A DNA stretch of 64,000 nt from Hylemonella gracilis str. Niagara R (GTDB taxonomy: Bacteria; Pseudomonadota; Gammaproteobacteria; Burkholderiales; Burkholderiaceae_C): positions 3,322,311 to 3,386,310 of the forward strand of contig NZ_JEMG01000001.1 of NCBI RefSeq assembly GCF_000600295.1. The letters run 5' to 3'. Position 1 is the stretch's first letter; each line of letters opens with the position of its first letter. Positions 36,939 through 48,067 of this stretch are shown here, one piece after another. Both the position numbers and the translations under genes were made by a program. The notes beneath the pieces are model-generated. The model saw only the letters and a list, made by a program, of their open reading frames with translations. It had not been told where the DNA came from and did no database searches.

Positions 36939-38374
36939 ACCACGTCGTCCTTCATGACGGCCAGCGTGACTGGACCGCCACCGAGCTGAGCACAGCCGTG
37001 CGTGCGACGCAGCAGGCACTGCATCAGGCAGGCACCCGGGTGCTGGCCACGCTGCTGGACAACGGCGCTGCCATCACGGTGCTGGACGAAGCCGCCGCAG
37101 GCGCCGGCATCGTGCACGTGCCGCTGCCGCCTTTCTTCACGCCCGACCAGATCCGGCACGCGCTGCAGACCGCCGGCGTGGACACCCTGGTGGCCGCTCC
37201 AGCCGCGGCCACCGCCTGGAAGATCCTGCCCTGGCAGGCCCTCGAGGTCGCCGGCCAAGCACTGAGTCTGGCGCGCCTGCCCGCGCAGGGCCTGACCAAA
37301 CCCGCTGGCACGGCCAAGATCACCTACACCTCGGGCAGCACCGGCGCGCCCAAGGGCGTCTGCCTGCGCCAGGCCGCCATGGAACGCGTGGCCGATGGCG
37401 TGGTGCAAGCCCTGGGGCCGCTGGGCATCACCCGCCACCTGAGTGTGCTGCCCTTCGCCGTGCTGCTGGAAAACGTGGCCGGTCAGATGGCCGCGCGCCG
37501 CCAGGGCGCGCTGCTGATCACGCCGCCCCTGGCAGAGCTGGGTTGGCAGGGCTCCTCGCAGTTCGACGTGGAAACCTTCCACGCGGCGGTGCTGCGTCAT
37601 GCGCCCGACAGCATGATCCTGCTGCCGCAGATGCTGCGTGCCTGGGTCGGCCTGCTGCGCCAGACCAGCCAGCGCGCGCCGGCGGGCCTGAAGTTCGTCG
37701 CCGTCGGTGGTGCCGCCGTGGGCGCGCCGCTGATCGCCGCCGCCCAGACCCTGGGCATTCCCGCCTACGAGGGCTACGGCCTGTCCGAGGGCGCTTCGGT
37801 GCAGACGCTGAACCTGCCCGGGGCCCAGCGCTTGGGCAGTGTGGGCCGGCCGCTGCCCCATGCGCGCCTGCGCGTGGCCGCCGACGGTGAAATCGAAGTC
37901 GCGGGCAGCCTGTTCGCGGGCTACCTGGGCGACGCCCAGCCGGCGCCCGACTGGTGGCCCAGCGGCGACCTGGGCCACATCGATGCCGAGGGCCATGTGC
38001 ACATCCAAGGCCGCAAGAAGAACCTGCTGATCAGCGCCTACGGCCGCAACATTTCGCCCGAGTGGGTGGAAACAGCGCTCGGCAGCCAGCCGGCCATCCG
38101 CCAGGCCGTGGTCTACGGCGACGGTGAACCCAGCCTGTGGGCCGTGCTCTGGCCCCTGCAGGACCAACTGCCCGACGCCGCACTACAAGCTGCGGTCGAT
38201 GCCGCCAACACCACCCTGCCCGACTACGCGCGGGTGGCGCGCTGGGCCCGGGGCCGCGCCGCCTTCAGCGCGCAGACCGGTTACGCCACCGCCAACGGCC
38301 GCCCGCAACGCGCCGCCATCCTGAACGCGCATGGCGACATGCGCGCCCTCCTTCCCGAAACCCTGAACTCCTGA
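36935..38374 (+). CDS. AMP-forming acyl ligase (ANL superfamily)
   Basis: The 479-residue adenylating enzyme is short for the family (often 500-600). The phosphate-binding motif ITYTSGSTGAPKGV is at about residues 129-142. The adenine-site YEGYGLSEG, the ribose-binding PSGDLGHIDAEGH, and the hinge GRKKNLLISAYGRNISPEWV follow, so the active site looks complete. It would activate a carboxylic acid, perhaps a fatty acid, as an acyl-AMP for transfer to CoA or directly to an amine acceptor. It begins inside the end of the hemolysin-family gene (ATGA) and is followed 11 bases later by the di-iron gene. Confidence 0.88.
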   Translation: MNHVVLHDGQRDWTATELSTAVRATQQALHQAGTRVLATLLDNGAAITVLDEAAAGAGIVHVPLPPFFTPDQIRHALQTAGVDTLVAAPAAATAWKILPWQALEVAGQALSLARLPAQGLTKPAGTAKITYTSGSTGAPKGVCLRQAAMERVADGVVQALGPLGITRHLSVLPFAVLLENVAGQMAARRQGALLITPPLAELGWQGSSQFDVETFHAAVLRHAPDSMILLPQMLRAWVGLLRQTSQRAPAGLKFVAVGGAAVGAPLIAAAQTLGIPAYEGYGLSEGASVQTLNLPGAQRLGSVGRPLPHARLRVAADGEIEVAGSLFAGYLGDAQPAPDWWPSGDLGHIDAEGHVHIQGRKKNLLISAYGRNISPEWVETALGSQPAIRQAVVYGDGEPSLWAVLWPLQDQLPDAALQAAVDAANTTLPDYARVARWARGRAAFSAQTGYATANGRPQRAAILNAHGDMRALLPETLNS

Positions 38375-38385
38375 GGACCTCCACC

Positions 38386-39102
38386 ATGAACTTTCACAAC
38401 CGTCTCCTGAACGACACCACACAAGCCCGCCTGGGTCTGCTGTCCGCGCCCATCATCCAGGGCGTGCTGCTGCGCGGGGAAGTCTCCCTGCCCAGCTACA
38501 TCGCCTTCCTGACCGAGGCCTACCACCACGTCAAGCACACCGTGCCGCTGCTGCGCGCGGCCAAGGCCGCGCTGCCCGCGCACCATGCCTGGCTGAACGA
38601 CGCGATGGACGAATACGTCGAGGAGGAAATCGGCCACGACGAATGGATCCTCAACGACATCCGCGCCTGTGGCGGCGACGCCGAGGCCGTGCGCCATGGC
38701 CAGCCCTCGCACGCCACCGAAGTCATGGTGGCCTACGCCTACGACACCATCGCGCGCGGCAACCCGCTGGGCTTCTTCGGCATGGTCCATGTGCTGGAAG
38801 GCACCAGCGTGGCCCTGGCGCTGCAGGCGGCCGATGCCATCCAGAAACCGCTGGGCCTGCCCGACAGCGCCTTCAGCTACCTGCGTTCGCACGGCACGTT
38901 GGATCAGGAACACACAGCGCATTTCGCGCTGCTGATGGACCAGATCGAAGACCCGGCCGACCAGGCCGACATCGTGCACGCGGCACGCGCCTTCTTCCGT
39001 CTCTACGGCGACGTGTTCCGCGGACTGCCCTTGCCGCAGTTGACTGCCGCAGCGACGGCACACGCCAAGGCCGCGCCGCAAGCGCAAGGAGTACCCGCAT
39101 GA
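38386..39102 (+). CDS. Haem-oxygenase-like di-iron oxidase (TenA/UndA-like)
   Basis: The 238-residue all-helical protein is in the TenA-like iron-containing redox group that includes UndA (fatty acid to 1-alkene). Candidate metal ligands are in the expected helices: Glu44/His48 (EAYHHVKH), Glu81 and His84 (EEIGHDEW), Glu138 (HVLEGTS), and Asp173/His176/His179 (DQEHTAHF). Such enzymes use O2 to cleave C-C bonds, desaturate or oxidise amines. In this operon it would act on an acyl chain or acyl-amine built by its neighbours (inference). A true TenA thiaminase role is unlikely because no thiamine genes are nearby and the Glu/His set favours iron. Confidence 0.8.
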   Translation: MNFHNRLLNDTTQARLGLLSAPIIQGVLLRGEVSLPSYIAFLTEAYHHVKHTVPLLRAAKAALPAHHAWLNDAMDEYVEEEIGHDEWILNDIRACGGDAEAVRHGQPSHATEVMVAYAYDTIARGNPLGFFGMVHVLEGTSVALALQAADAIQKPLGLPDSAFSYLRSHGTLDQEHTAHFALLMDQIEDPADQADIVHAARAFFRLYGDVFRGLPLPQLTAAATAHAKAAPQAQGVPA

Positions 39103-39881
39103 AACTGCAAAACGCACGTGTACTGTTGACCGGCGCCAGTGGCGGCATAGGCGCCGCCATGGACCAGGCCCTGCGCCAAGCCGGCGCTCAGGTTCTGGGC
39201 GTGAGCCGCGCGCAGCAGACCAGCGCTTCGGGTCGGCATTGGGTCCGGGCCGACCTGAACGATCCCCGGGACATCGCGCACGTCGCCGAGAGTTGCGCCA
39301 TGCTCGACATCAACGTGGTCGTGCACGCGGCCGGCGAGGCGGGCTTCGGCACGCTGCACAACTTGGACGCCGCGCAAATGCAGCAGGTGCTGCAGACCAA
39401 TTTGCTGGCGCCCATGCTGCTCACGCAGGCCCTGCTGCCACACATGCAGCGCCAGTCCCAGGCACAGATCGTCTTCGTCGGTTCAGCCCTGGGCGCGATC
39501 GGCCTGCCTGGGTTCAGCCTCTACGGCGCGAGCAAGGCCGGCGTGCACCGTTTCGCCGAAGCCCTGCGCCGTGAACTGTCGGACACCCCGATCCTGGTCC
39601 AGTTGCTCGCCCCGCGCAGCACGCGCACTGCTTTCAACACGGGTGAGGCCGAGGCCTACAACCGCGCCACCGGCACCGCCAGCGACAGCCCCGAGACCGT
39701 GGCGCAAGCCCTGGTCAACCTGATTCGGGACGAAGCCGCCGAACGCTACATCGGCTGGCCCGAACGCTTGGCCGCGCGCCTGAACGGCGCCGTCGGCCCC
39801 CTGCTCGACGGCAGCTTCGACAAACACCGCCGCCATCTCAACCAAACCCAAGCTCAAACCATCCAAGGAGCCACTTCGTGA
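39099..39881 (+). CDS. Short-chain dehydrogenase/reductase of the hemolysin-type operon
   Basis: The 260-residue classical SDR has the cofactor motif VLLTGASGGIGAAMDQAL (TGXXXGXG), HAAGEAG in place of NNAG, and the catalytic Ser-Tyr-Lys in FVGSALGAIG and YGASK. The C-terminal part is longer than minimal SDRs. It would reduce a ketone or aldehyde intermediate with NAD(P)H. It is coupled to the di-iron gene by ATGA and to the next gene by GTGA, showing one tightly translated unit. Confidence 0.87.
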   Translation: MKLQNARVLLTGASGGIGAAMDQALRQAGAQVLGVSRAQQTSASGRHWVRADLNDPRDIAHVAESCAMLDINVVVHAAGEAGFGTLHNLDAAQMQQVLQTNLLAPMLLTQALLPHMQRQSQAQIVFVGSALGAIGLPGFSLYGASKAGVHRFAEALRRELSDTPILVQLLAPRSTRTAFNTGEAEAYNRATGTASDSPETVAQALVNLIRDEAAERYIGWPERLAARLNGAVGPLLDGSFDKHRRHLNQTQAQTIQGATS

Positions 39882-40576
39882 ACACCGCACCGCACACGAG
39901 CCATGTCGCCCGTCCCACCACCGCCATCCGCCACGCGCTCATCTCGGTCTTCTTTCCCCTGCTCGCGGCCTTCGCGCTGTTCCTGAGCAACGCCCATGCC
40001 GCACCGGTGGACGATGCCGTCGCCAACCTGCAGCGGGATTGGGAGGCGATCCGATACCAGACCCCGGCTTCGGAACGCGCCCAGCATTTCGAAACCCTGG
40101 CCCGCAAAGCCCATCAGGTCAGCGCGAGCTATCCGGGTCGCAGCGAACCGCTGATCTGGGAAGGCATCATCGTGAGTTCCCTGGCGGGTGAAAAAGGCGG
40201 TCTGGGCGCGCTGGGCCTGGTCAAGCAGGCCAAGGCCCTGTACGAACAGGCCATCGCCATCGATGGCAGCGCGCTCGATGGCTCGGCCTACGGCAGCCTG
40301 GGCGTGCTGTACTACAAGGTACCGGGCTGGCCGCTGGGTTTTGGCGACAAGGACAAGGCCGAAACCTTGCTGAAGAAAGCGCTGGAGATCAGCCCCATGG
40401 CCATCGACCCCAATTTCTTCTACGGCGAATTCCTGATCGAGAACAAGCGCAAGGCCGAAGGCATCGGCTACCTGGAGCGCGCGCTGCAAGCCCCCCCGCG
40501 CCCGGGCCGCCATATCGCCGACACAGGCCGACGCGAGGAAATCCGCGCCCTGCTGGGCAAGGCCAGGGCCGACTGA
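39878..40576 (+). CDS. Exported TPR-repeat protein
   Basis: The 232-residue protein starts at GTG 39878, overlapping the SDR stop (GTGA), with AAGGAG upstream. An N-terminal hydrophobic segment ending SNAHAAP is a probable signal peptide. The rest has tetratricopeptide-like helices (ALYEQAIAIDGSALDGSAYG, AETLLKKALEISPMAIDPNF, IGYLERALQ). A periplasmic TPR protein in a biosynthetic operon could be a scaffold or export adaptor. I do not know its function. Confidence 0.78.
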   Translation: MNTAPHTSHVARPTTAIRHALISVFFPLLAAFALFLSNAHAAPVDDAVANLQRDWEAIRYQTPASERAQHFETLARKAHQVSASYPGRSEPLIWEGIIVSSLAGEKGGLGALGLVKQAKALYEQAIAIDGSALDGSAYGSLGVLYYKVPGWPLGFGDKDKAETLLKKALEISPMAIDPNFFYGEFLIENKRKAEGIGYLERALQAPPRPGRHIADTGRREEIRALLGKARAD

Positions 40577-40597
40577 CCGGCACCGCCCTGTCGGGCG

Positions 40598-41938
40598 TCA
40601 GGCCCGCGCCAGCACGACCTCCACGCCCGTGCCATCGGCGCGGGCGCCGTAACTCAGGCTGAGGCCATGCAGCTCGGCAATCCGTCGGGCGATCGACACC
40701 CCCAAGCCGCTGCCACTCTCGGCCTGTCCCTCTGGGCGATGGAAACGTTCACCCAGGCGCTCAAGCAGCTCGGCCGACAACGCCGGCCCCGCGTTGTCCA
40801 CCCGCAGCCGGTCCACCTCGAAACCCAGGCTGACCGTGCTGCCCTCGGGCGCGTAGCGGGTGGCGTTGTCCAGCAGGTTGCGCAGCAGCACGACGATGAG
40901 GTTGGGATCACCCAGCCACTGCGGCGGCCCCTGCGGCGGTTCGGGCCACAGGCAATCCAGCTGAATTTGCCGGCGCTCGGCCAGGGGCAGCACATCGCTC
41001 ATGGCCTGGCGTGCAATCTCCGGCCAATCCAGTTCGCCCGTTTGCGGCAAGCCCTGGGCGGCTTCCAATCTGGAGAGGCGCAACAACTGGTCCACCAGGC
41101 GGGCCATGCGCTCGATGCCGGCGCGCAAGGCCTGCATGGCCTGGTCGCGCTCGGCGTCCGCGCGCGCGCCATGCAAGCGATCCCACTGAGCGCTGAGCAC
41201 GGCCAGTGGCGTGCGCAGCTCGTGCGCAGCGTCGGCCGTGAAGCGGCGCTCGCGCGCCAAGGTCGCGGCGATGCGGTCGAACAGACCGTTCATGGCTTCC
41301 AGCAGGGGGCGCAATTCCACGGGCGCTTCGCGCGCGGGCAAAGGCTGCAGTTCGTCGGCACCGCGTCGTCCCAGCTCATCGCTCAGGGCGCGCATGGGCG
41401 CCAGTGCCTGGCGCACAGCCCAGCCCATGGCGATCAGCAAGATGGGCAGCATCAGCAACCAGGGCAGCAGTTGGCTACCGATGAGGCCGTACACCAGTTC
41501 GTCGCGCTCGTAGAGGTTCTGCCCGGCGGCCACCAGCCAGCGTCCATCGGCCGACTGCAGGTAATAGACACGCCAGGACTCCTGCTGGATGTCCAAATCA
41601 ATGAAGCCCGCGCCGTCCGACCGCAGCGGCAGTTGCGCGCCCTCGCGATCAGCCAGCACCACCTGGCCATCACGGTCCCAGACCACGATGGCCAGGGAAT
41701 CCAAATCGGCCTGCCCATCCACCATCGGGGCCGGCATCTCGGACTCCGCCCGCGTGTCCGCGCCGGCGCCAACGCGCGTCAGGGTCAGTTGCACCTGACG
41801 CGTGAGGCGGATCATCTCGGTATCGAACAGTTCGTTGACCTCGGTGCGGGCCTGAAAAAATGAACCAGCCAGGGCCAGCAGCCAGACCACGGGCGCGCAG
41901 ATCAGCAGGTAGAGCAGCAGGCGACGGCGCAGGCTCAT
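40598..41938 (-). CDS. Sensor histidine kinase (QseC/TctE-like)
   Basis: The 446-residue kinase has two membrane helices (about 7-28 and 155-175) bracketing a periplasmic sensor domain of some 125 residues, a HAMP-like linker, the H-box FTADAAHELRTPL with phospho-acceptor His239, an N-box (LLRNLLDNATRYAP) and G2 box (GSGLGVSIARRIAELHG). It senses an external signal and phosphorylates the adjacent response regulator. It is convergent with the hemolysin-type operon, 21 bases away, so a functional link is possible but not shown. Confidence 0.93.
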   Translation of the reverse strand: MSLRRRLLLYLLICAPVVWLLALAGSFFQARTEVNELFDTEMIRLTRQVQLTLTRVGAGADTRAESEMPAPMVDGQADLDSLAIVVWDRDGQVVLADREGAQLPLRSDGAGFIDLDIQQESWRVYYLQSADGRWLVAAGQNLYERDELVYGLIGSQLLPWLLMLPILLIAMGWAVRQALAPMRALSDELGRRGADELQPLPAREAPVELRPLLEAMNGLFDRIAATLARERRFTADAAHELRTPLAVLSAQWDRLHGARADAERDQAMQALRAGIERMARLVDQLLRLSRLEAAQGLPQTGELDWPEIARQAMSDVLPLAERRQIQLDCLWPEPPQGPPQWLGDPNLIVVLLRNLLDNATRYAPEGSTVSLGFEVDRLRVDNAGPALSAELLERLGERFHRPEGQAESGSGLGVSIARRIAELHGLSLSYGARADGTGVEVVLARA

Positions 41939-42612
41939 GCTTGGTCCTCCGCGGCGCCCAGTGCGTAGCCCAGGCCGCGGATGGTGCGCACCAGGCCGGG
42001 CGCGATCTTGCGGCGCAGGTGGTGGATGTGCACCTCCAGCGCATTGCTCTCGGGTTCGCCGCCGCCCCAGTCGTAGAGTTGCTCCAGCAGTTGGTTCTTG
42101 GACAGCACACGCTGGGGGTTCTTGAGCAGAACCTCCAGCAAGGCGGTTTCACGCCCCGTCAGCTCCACCGGCTTGTCCTTCCAGCGCACCTGCTTGCTCG
42201 CCGGGTCGTAACGCAAGTCACCATGCACCCATTCGGCCTGGGTCGCGCGGCCCGTGGCACGGCGCAGCATGGCACGCAGGCGCGCGGCCAGTTCATCGAG
42301 CGCGATGGGCTTGATCAGGTAATCATCGGCACCCAGGTCCAGCCCCTCGATGCGTTGCTCCAGCGTATCGCGCGCGGTCAGCACCAGCACGGGCAGGGCC
42401 AGACCACCCTGGCGCCAGCGCCGCAGCCAGACCAGGCCGTCGGTGCCGGGCAGGCCCAGATCGAGCACCAGCGCGTCGTAGGGCGTGCCGCGCAGGGCCG
42501 CGTCGGCCGGCGGACCGGAGGTGAACCAGTCCACCACATGGCCCTGCTGGCGCAGGCCACCGCTGAGCGCTTCGCCCAGTTGCGGATCGTCTTCGAGGAT
42601 GAGCAGGCGCAC
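41935..42612 (-). CDS. OmpR/QseB-family response regulator
   Basis: The 225-residue regulator has a receiver domain with acidic residues 8-9, phospho-acceptor Asp51 (ALVLDLGLPG) and conserved Lys in LIKPIALDEL, then an OmpR-type winged helix (LTGRETALLEVLLKNPQRVL, VHIHHLRRKI). The start is GTG at 42612. Its end overlaps the kinase start by four bases. Targets are unknown; a peroxiredoxin gene ends 20 bases after its start on the same strand. Confidence 0.95.
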   Translation of the reverse strand: MRLLILEDDPQLGEALSGGLRQQGHVVDWFTSGPPADAALRGTPYDALVLDLGLPGTDGLVWLRRWRQGGLALPVLVLTARDTLEQRIEGLDLGADDYLIKPIALDELAARLRAMLRRATGRATQAEWVHGDLRYDPASKQVRWKDKPVELTGRETALLEVLLKNPQRVLSKNQLLEQLYDWGGGEPESNALEVHIHHLRRKIAPGLVRTIRGLGYALGAAEDQA

Positions 42613-42632
42613 GATCAGGCCTCAGTGCTATT

Positions 42633-43193
42633 TCAGGCCGGCGTCGCACCGGCACGAGGCTGGGATTGCAGGCGCCGCAGATCGGCCACCACCTCGGCCG
42701 AATGCTTGTCGGCATCCACCGCGCGGTAGATACGGGCGATGCGCCCCTGGAGGTCGATGATGAAGGTCTGGCGCTTGGCCATCTTCACGACCATCCAGTC
42801 GGACAGCGCGCCATATCGCGCTGCCACCTCGCCCCGTGCGTCCGCGAGCAGCGGGAAGGGCAGCTTGTACTTCTGGGCAAAGGCGGCGTGCGAAGCACTG
42901 GTGTCCACGCTCACGCCCACCACCTCGGCGCCCAGCTCTTGCAATTGCAGCCAGTCGTCGCGGAAGTTGCAGGCCTCGGTGGTGCAGCCCGGGGTGTCGT
43001 TCTTGGGATAGAAATACAGCACCAGCCATTTACCGCGCCATTCGGCCAGGCGGCGCGTGCGCCCGTCCTGATCCGGCAGGGAAAAATCCGGGGCGGGCTG
43101 ACCGGCGGCCAGGGTGTCGGTGGCTCGCGCGGAACCTGCCAGCAGCAGGGCCGGTCCTGCGAAACAGAGGGTGCGGCGCAGTCGTGAGATCAT
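42633..43193 (-). CDS. Peroxiredoxin, BCP/PrxQ type, probably exported
   Basis: The 186-residue protein has an N-terminal hydrophobic segment (FAGPALLLAGSARA), a probable signal peptide, before a thioredoxin-fold peroxidase domain. The peroxidatic Cys70 lies in PKNDTPGCTTEAC and Cys75 is the resolving Cys, the C-X4-C pattern of atypical two-Cys PrxQ. It reduces hydroperoxides using thioredoxin-like donors. It is just upstream of the two-component genes on the same strand, and may be co-transcribed. Confidence 0.9.
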   Translation of the reverse strand: MISRLRRTLCFAGPALLLAGSARATDTLAAGQPAPDFSLPDQDGRTRRLAEWRGKWLVLYFYPKNDTPGCTTEACNFRDDWLQLQELGAEVVGVSVDTSASHAAFAQKYKLPFPLLADARGEVAARYGALSDWMVVKMAKRQTFIIDLQGRIARIYRAVDADKHSAEVVADLRRLQSQPRAGATPA

Positions 43194-43295
43194 GGGTTCA
43201 CTCCTTCGGTCGGGGCGGGCGGCCCCGGACGCCGCGGTGCGCGAAAGCGGACCGGACTGGCGTGGTCTGCTTTATACCGGACCCGCCATGTGAAC

Positions 43296-45063
<1,768 letters not shown>

Positions 45064-45097
45064 GCCGCCACCAAGGACACAAAGCCACGCGGAAAAC

Positions 45098-46033
45098 TCA
45101 GACTTTCAAACCCTTGGGCAGCGGAAACTTCACCGTCTCCTCCACCCCATCCATCTTGCGCACCGCCACCGCACCCAGGGCCTTGATGCGCTCGATCACC
45201 TGCTGCACCAGGATTTCCGGCGCGGACGCACCCGCCGTCAGGCCGACACGGCCCTTGCCCTCGAACCAGTCAGCCTGCAACTCGTCCGCGTTGTCCACCA
45301 TGTAAGCGGCCACGCCGCGCTTGTGCGCCACCTCGCGCAAACGGTTGCTGTTGGAACTGGTCGGGCTGCCCACCACCACCAGCACGTCCACCTGACTGCT
45401 CAGGACCTTCACCGCGTCCTGCCGGTTCTGCGTGGCGTAGCAGATGTCCTGCTGCTTGGGCTCGCGCACCTGCGGGAAGCGCGCCTTCACCGCCGCGAGG
45501 ATGCCGGCCGCATCGTCCACCGACAACGTGGTCTGCGTCACCACCGCGAGCTTCTCGCTCTGCGCGGGCTGCACGCGTGCCACGTCCGCCTCGTCCTCGA
45601 CCAGATGGATGCCGCTGTCGAGCTGGCCCATCGTGCCCTCGACCTCGGGGTGCCCCTTGTGGCCAATCATGATGAACTCGTAACCTTCCTTGTGCAGCTT
45701 GGCCACCTCCACATGCACCTTGGTCACCAGCGGGCAGGTCGCGTCGAAAATCTGGAAACCCCGCCGCTCGGCTTCGCGGTGCACGGCCCGGCTCACGCCG
45801 TGGGCGGAAAACACCAGGGTCGCGCCCGGCGGCACATCGTCAAGCTCCTCGATGAAGATGGCGCCCTTGGCCTTGAGGTCGTTCACCACATAGGTGTTGT
45901 GCACGATCTCATGCCGCACGTAGATCGGCCTGCCGAACTTGGCCAGTGCGCGCTCCACGATTTCGATGGCCCGGTCCACGCCCGCGCAAAAACCACGGGG
46001 TTCTGCCAAAAGGATTTCTGCGCTTGCGTCCAT
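45098..46033 (-). CDS. ispH: 4-hydroxy-3-methylbut-2-enyl diphosphate reductase
   Basis: The 311-residue iron-sulfur enzyme makes IPP and DMAPP in the last step of the MEP pathway. The three cluster Cys are in [12 protein letters not shown] (near residue 15), [10 protein letters not shown] and [11 protein letters not shown]. The substrate Glu/His motifs ([19 protein letters not shown]) are present. ATG 46033 is preceded by GGAGG; an upstream start at 46063 is less likely. It is co-directional with the FKBP gene, 26 bases away, the common ispH-fkpB arrangement. Confidence 0.97.
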   Translation of the reverse strand: MDASAEILLAEPRGFCAGVDRAIEIVERALAKFGRPIYVRHEIVHNTYVVNDLKAKGAIFIEELDDVPPGATLVFSAHGVSRAVHREAERRGFQIFDATCPLVTKVHVEVAKLHKEGYEFIMIGHKGHPEVEGTMGQLDSGIHLVEDEADVARVQPAQSEKLAVVTQTTLSVDDAAGILAAVKARFPQVREPKQQDICYATQNRQDAVKVLSSQVDVLVVVGSPTSSNSNRLREVAHKRGVAAYMVDNADELQADWFEGKGRVGLTAGASAPEILVQQVIERIKALGAVAVRKMDGVEETVKFPLPKGLKV

Positions 46034-46059
46034 GAAGCCTCCCACGTTCACCGCTCCCA

Positions 46060-46509
46060 TCACAACACGCCAATCAGTTGCACTTCGAACGTCACCGGCT
46101 GGCCGGCCAACGGATGGTTGAAGTCGAACAGCACGGCCTGCTCACCGGTCTGCACCACCACGCCGCCGAACTGCCCCTGCCGATCGGGCGTGGGGAACTG
46201 CACCACATCGCCCACGCGGTACTCCTCGTTCGGATCACCCAGCTCGCGCAGCTCCTTGCGTGACAGCCATTGCTGCATGTCTGGGTTCTTCTCGCCGTAC
46301 ACACCCGCCGGCAGGTCCAGCGTGGTGTGCACGCCCTCTTCCAAGCCAATCAATGCGGTTTCGATGCCCGGCGCGAGTTCGCCCGAACCGATGGTCAGCG
46401 TAGCGGGTTTGCCACCGAAGGTGTTGACCACATCACCGGCCGGGCCAGCCAGGCGGTAATGCAGGGTCAAAAAGGAGCCGGGGACTACCCGCGCGGGCGT
46501 GGCGCTCAT
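46060..46509 (-). CDS. FKBP-type peptidyl-prolyl isomerase (SlpA/FkpB-like)
   Basis: The 149-residue protein is a compact FKBP with the SlyD-like inserted flap: [43 protein letters not shown], and [20 protein letters not shown]. It speeds proline isomerisation and can act as a chaperone in the cytoplasm. Pairing with ispH is widely conserved in Proteobacteria. The start at 46509 is chosen by family length. Confidence 0.93.
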   Translation of the reverse strand: MSATPARVVPGSFLTLHYRLAGPAGDVVNTFGGKPATLTIGSGELAPGIETALIGLEEGVHTTLDLPAGVYGEKNPDMQQWLSRKELRELGDPNEEYRVGDVVQFPTPDRQGQFGGVVVQTGEQAVLFDFNHPLAGQPVTFEVQLIGVL

Positions 46510-46643
46510 GAAAAAACCTGCCGGTTGAAAAGTGGAAGACTGAAACGGCGCAGACAGCAAAAGTCCAGACCCTGGCCGCGCGTAGCCCGCCATTGTAGAA
46601 AGCAGGCGCCTCCCCAGCCACGCCGCCCCGAAATACCCGCCCC

Positions 46644-47315
46644 ATGGTCAAAGACTTGCCAACCGAAGCGCGCCCGCGCGAAAAACTCCTGGCCCGGGGA
46701 CCGGGCGCGCTGTCCGACACTGAGCTGCTGGCCCTGCTGCTGCGCACCGGCGTTGCTGGCAAGGGCGTGCTGCAGCTCGCGCAGGAGTTGCTGGACGGCT
46801 TCGAAGGCATCGCCGGCCTGCTGCAAAGCGGCCAGGATGAGCTGAAACGCATCAAAGGCCTGGGTCCAGCCAAACGCGCCGAGTTGCAGGCGGTGCTGGA
46901 GCTGGCCCGCCGCGCGCTGTCCCAGCAACTGCGTGCGCGCTCCGCGCTCGACACGCCCGAGGCGGTCAAGCATTACCTGCAACTGCACCTGGCGGCCAAG
47001 CCCCACGAGTGCTTTGCAGTGCTCTTCCTGGACAGCCAGCACCGCCTGCTGGCACTGGAAGAACTGTTTCGTGGCACGCTGGCGCAGACCAGTGTCTACC
47101 CGCGCGAGGTAGTGCTGCGCGCCCTGCACCACCACGCCGCCGCGGTCGTGTTGGCGCACAACCATCCCAGCGGCAGCGTTTTGCCCTCGCGCGCCGACGA
47201 GCTGCTGACGCGCAACCTGCAAAACGCCCTGGCCCTGGTGGACGTGCGCGTGCTGGACCATGTGATCGTCGCACCCGGGCAGGCGCTGTCCATGGCGGAA
47301 CGGGGGTTGTTGTGA
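46644..47315 (+). CDS. radC: RadC-family JAMM-domain protein
   Basis: The 223-residue protein has an N-terminal UPF0758 region with a helix-hairpin-helix-like part ([18 protein letters not shown]) and a C-terminal JAMM/MPN domain with [18 protein letters not shown], the HXH-X7-SXXD-type metal site. The historical DNA repair assignment is doubtful; the biochemical role is unsettled. It is divergent from the FKBP-ispH pair and followed by the Smr gene. Confidence 0.93.
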   Translation: MVKDLPTEARPREKLLARGPGALSDTELLALLLRTGVAGKGVLQLAQELLDGFEGIAGLLQSGQDELKRIKGLGPAKRAELQAVLELARRALSQQLRARSALDTPEAVKHYLQLHLAAKPHECFAVLFLDSQHRLLALEELFRGTLAQTSVYPREVVLRALHHHAAAVVLAHNHPSGSVLPSRADELLTRNLQNALALVDVRVLDHVIVAPGQALSMAERGLL

Positions 47316-47372
47316 AGCCTGGGTTTTCAAGTGCGCGAAAAACGCCGCGAGCACTGGTGTACAACCCGGGAC

Positions 47373-48041
47373 ATGAAGGCGAAGTTCAATACCCTGGCTG
47401 ACCTCAAACAGGTCAAGAAAGCGCTCGAAACGCAGGCCCGGCAAGCGGCCGAGCGCTTGGCCGAGGAGAAAAAGCGCGCCCGCCAAAGCCAGAGCGACGG
47501 TGATTTGTTCCGCCGCGCTGCCGGTGCCGTGCAGGCCCTGCCGCCCAAACTCGCCGCCAAGCACGGCAGCGCCCGGCGAGCGGAACTGCAGACCGACAAA
47601 CCCGCGCCCATTCCGTTCCAGCGTCAACGCGACGAGGCCGCCGTGCTGGGTGAATCCATCAGCGACGAATTCGACGTCTCCACCCTGCTCGACACCGACG
47701 AACACCTGAGCTATCGGGCCACCGGCATCGGCCCTGACGTCACCCGCAAGCTGCGCAAGGGCGATTGGGCCATCCAGGCCCAGGTCGACCTGCACGGGCT
47801 GCGCACCGACGAAGCGCGCGAACAACTCGCCACCTTCATCCGCGAGGCCCGCAAGCAAGGCCTGCGCTGCGTGCGCGTGGTCCACGGCAAGGGCCTGGGC
47901 TCACCCGGCAAGACCCCCGTGCTCAAGGGCCGGGTGCAGGGTTGGCTGGCGCAAAAAAAAGACGTTCTGGCGTTCGTGCAGGCACGGCCGGCTGAAGGTG
48001 GTGCCGGGGCGCTGGTGGTGCTGCTGCAGCCCGGCGCTTGA
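47373..48041 (+). CDS. Smr-domain protein
   Basis: The 222-residue protein has a charged, helical N-terminal half (about residues 8-45) and a C-terminal Small MutS-Related domain with QAQVDLHGLRTDEAREQL and RVVHGKGLGSPG, the DLHG and HGKG motifs of Smr nucleases. Smr proteins nick DNA or RNA, and stand-alone members have been linked to rescue of stalled ribosomes. The start at 47373 is preferred because upstream in-frame sequence is not conserved in character. Confidence 0.9.
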   Translation: MKAKFNTLADLKQVKKALETQARQAAERLAEEKKRARQSQSDGDLFRRAAGAVQALPPKLAAKHGSARRAELQTDKPAPIPFQRQRDEAAVLGESISDEFDVSTLLDTDEHLSYRATGIGPDVTRKLRKGDWAIQAQVDLHGLRTDEAREQLATFIREARKQGLRCVRVVHGKGLGSPGKTPVLKGRVQGWLAQKKDVLAFVQARPAEGGAGALVVLLQPGA

Positions 48042-48067
48042 GCACAGGCGGGCTCCCGCTCATCACC

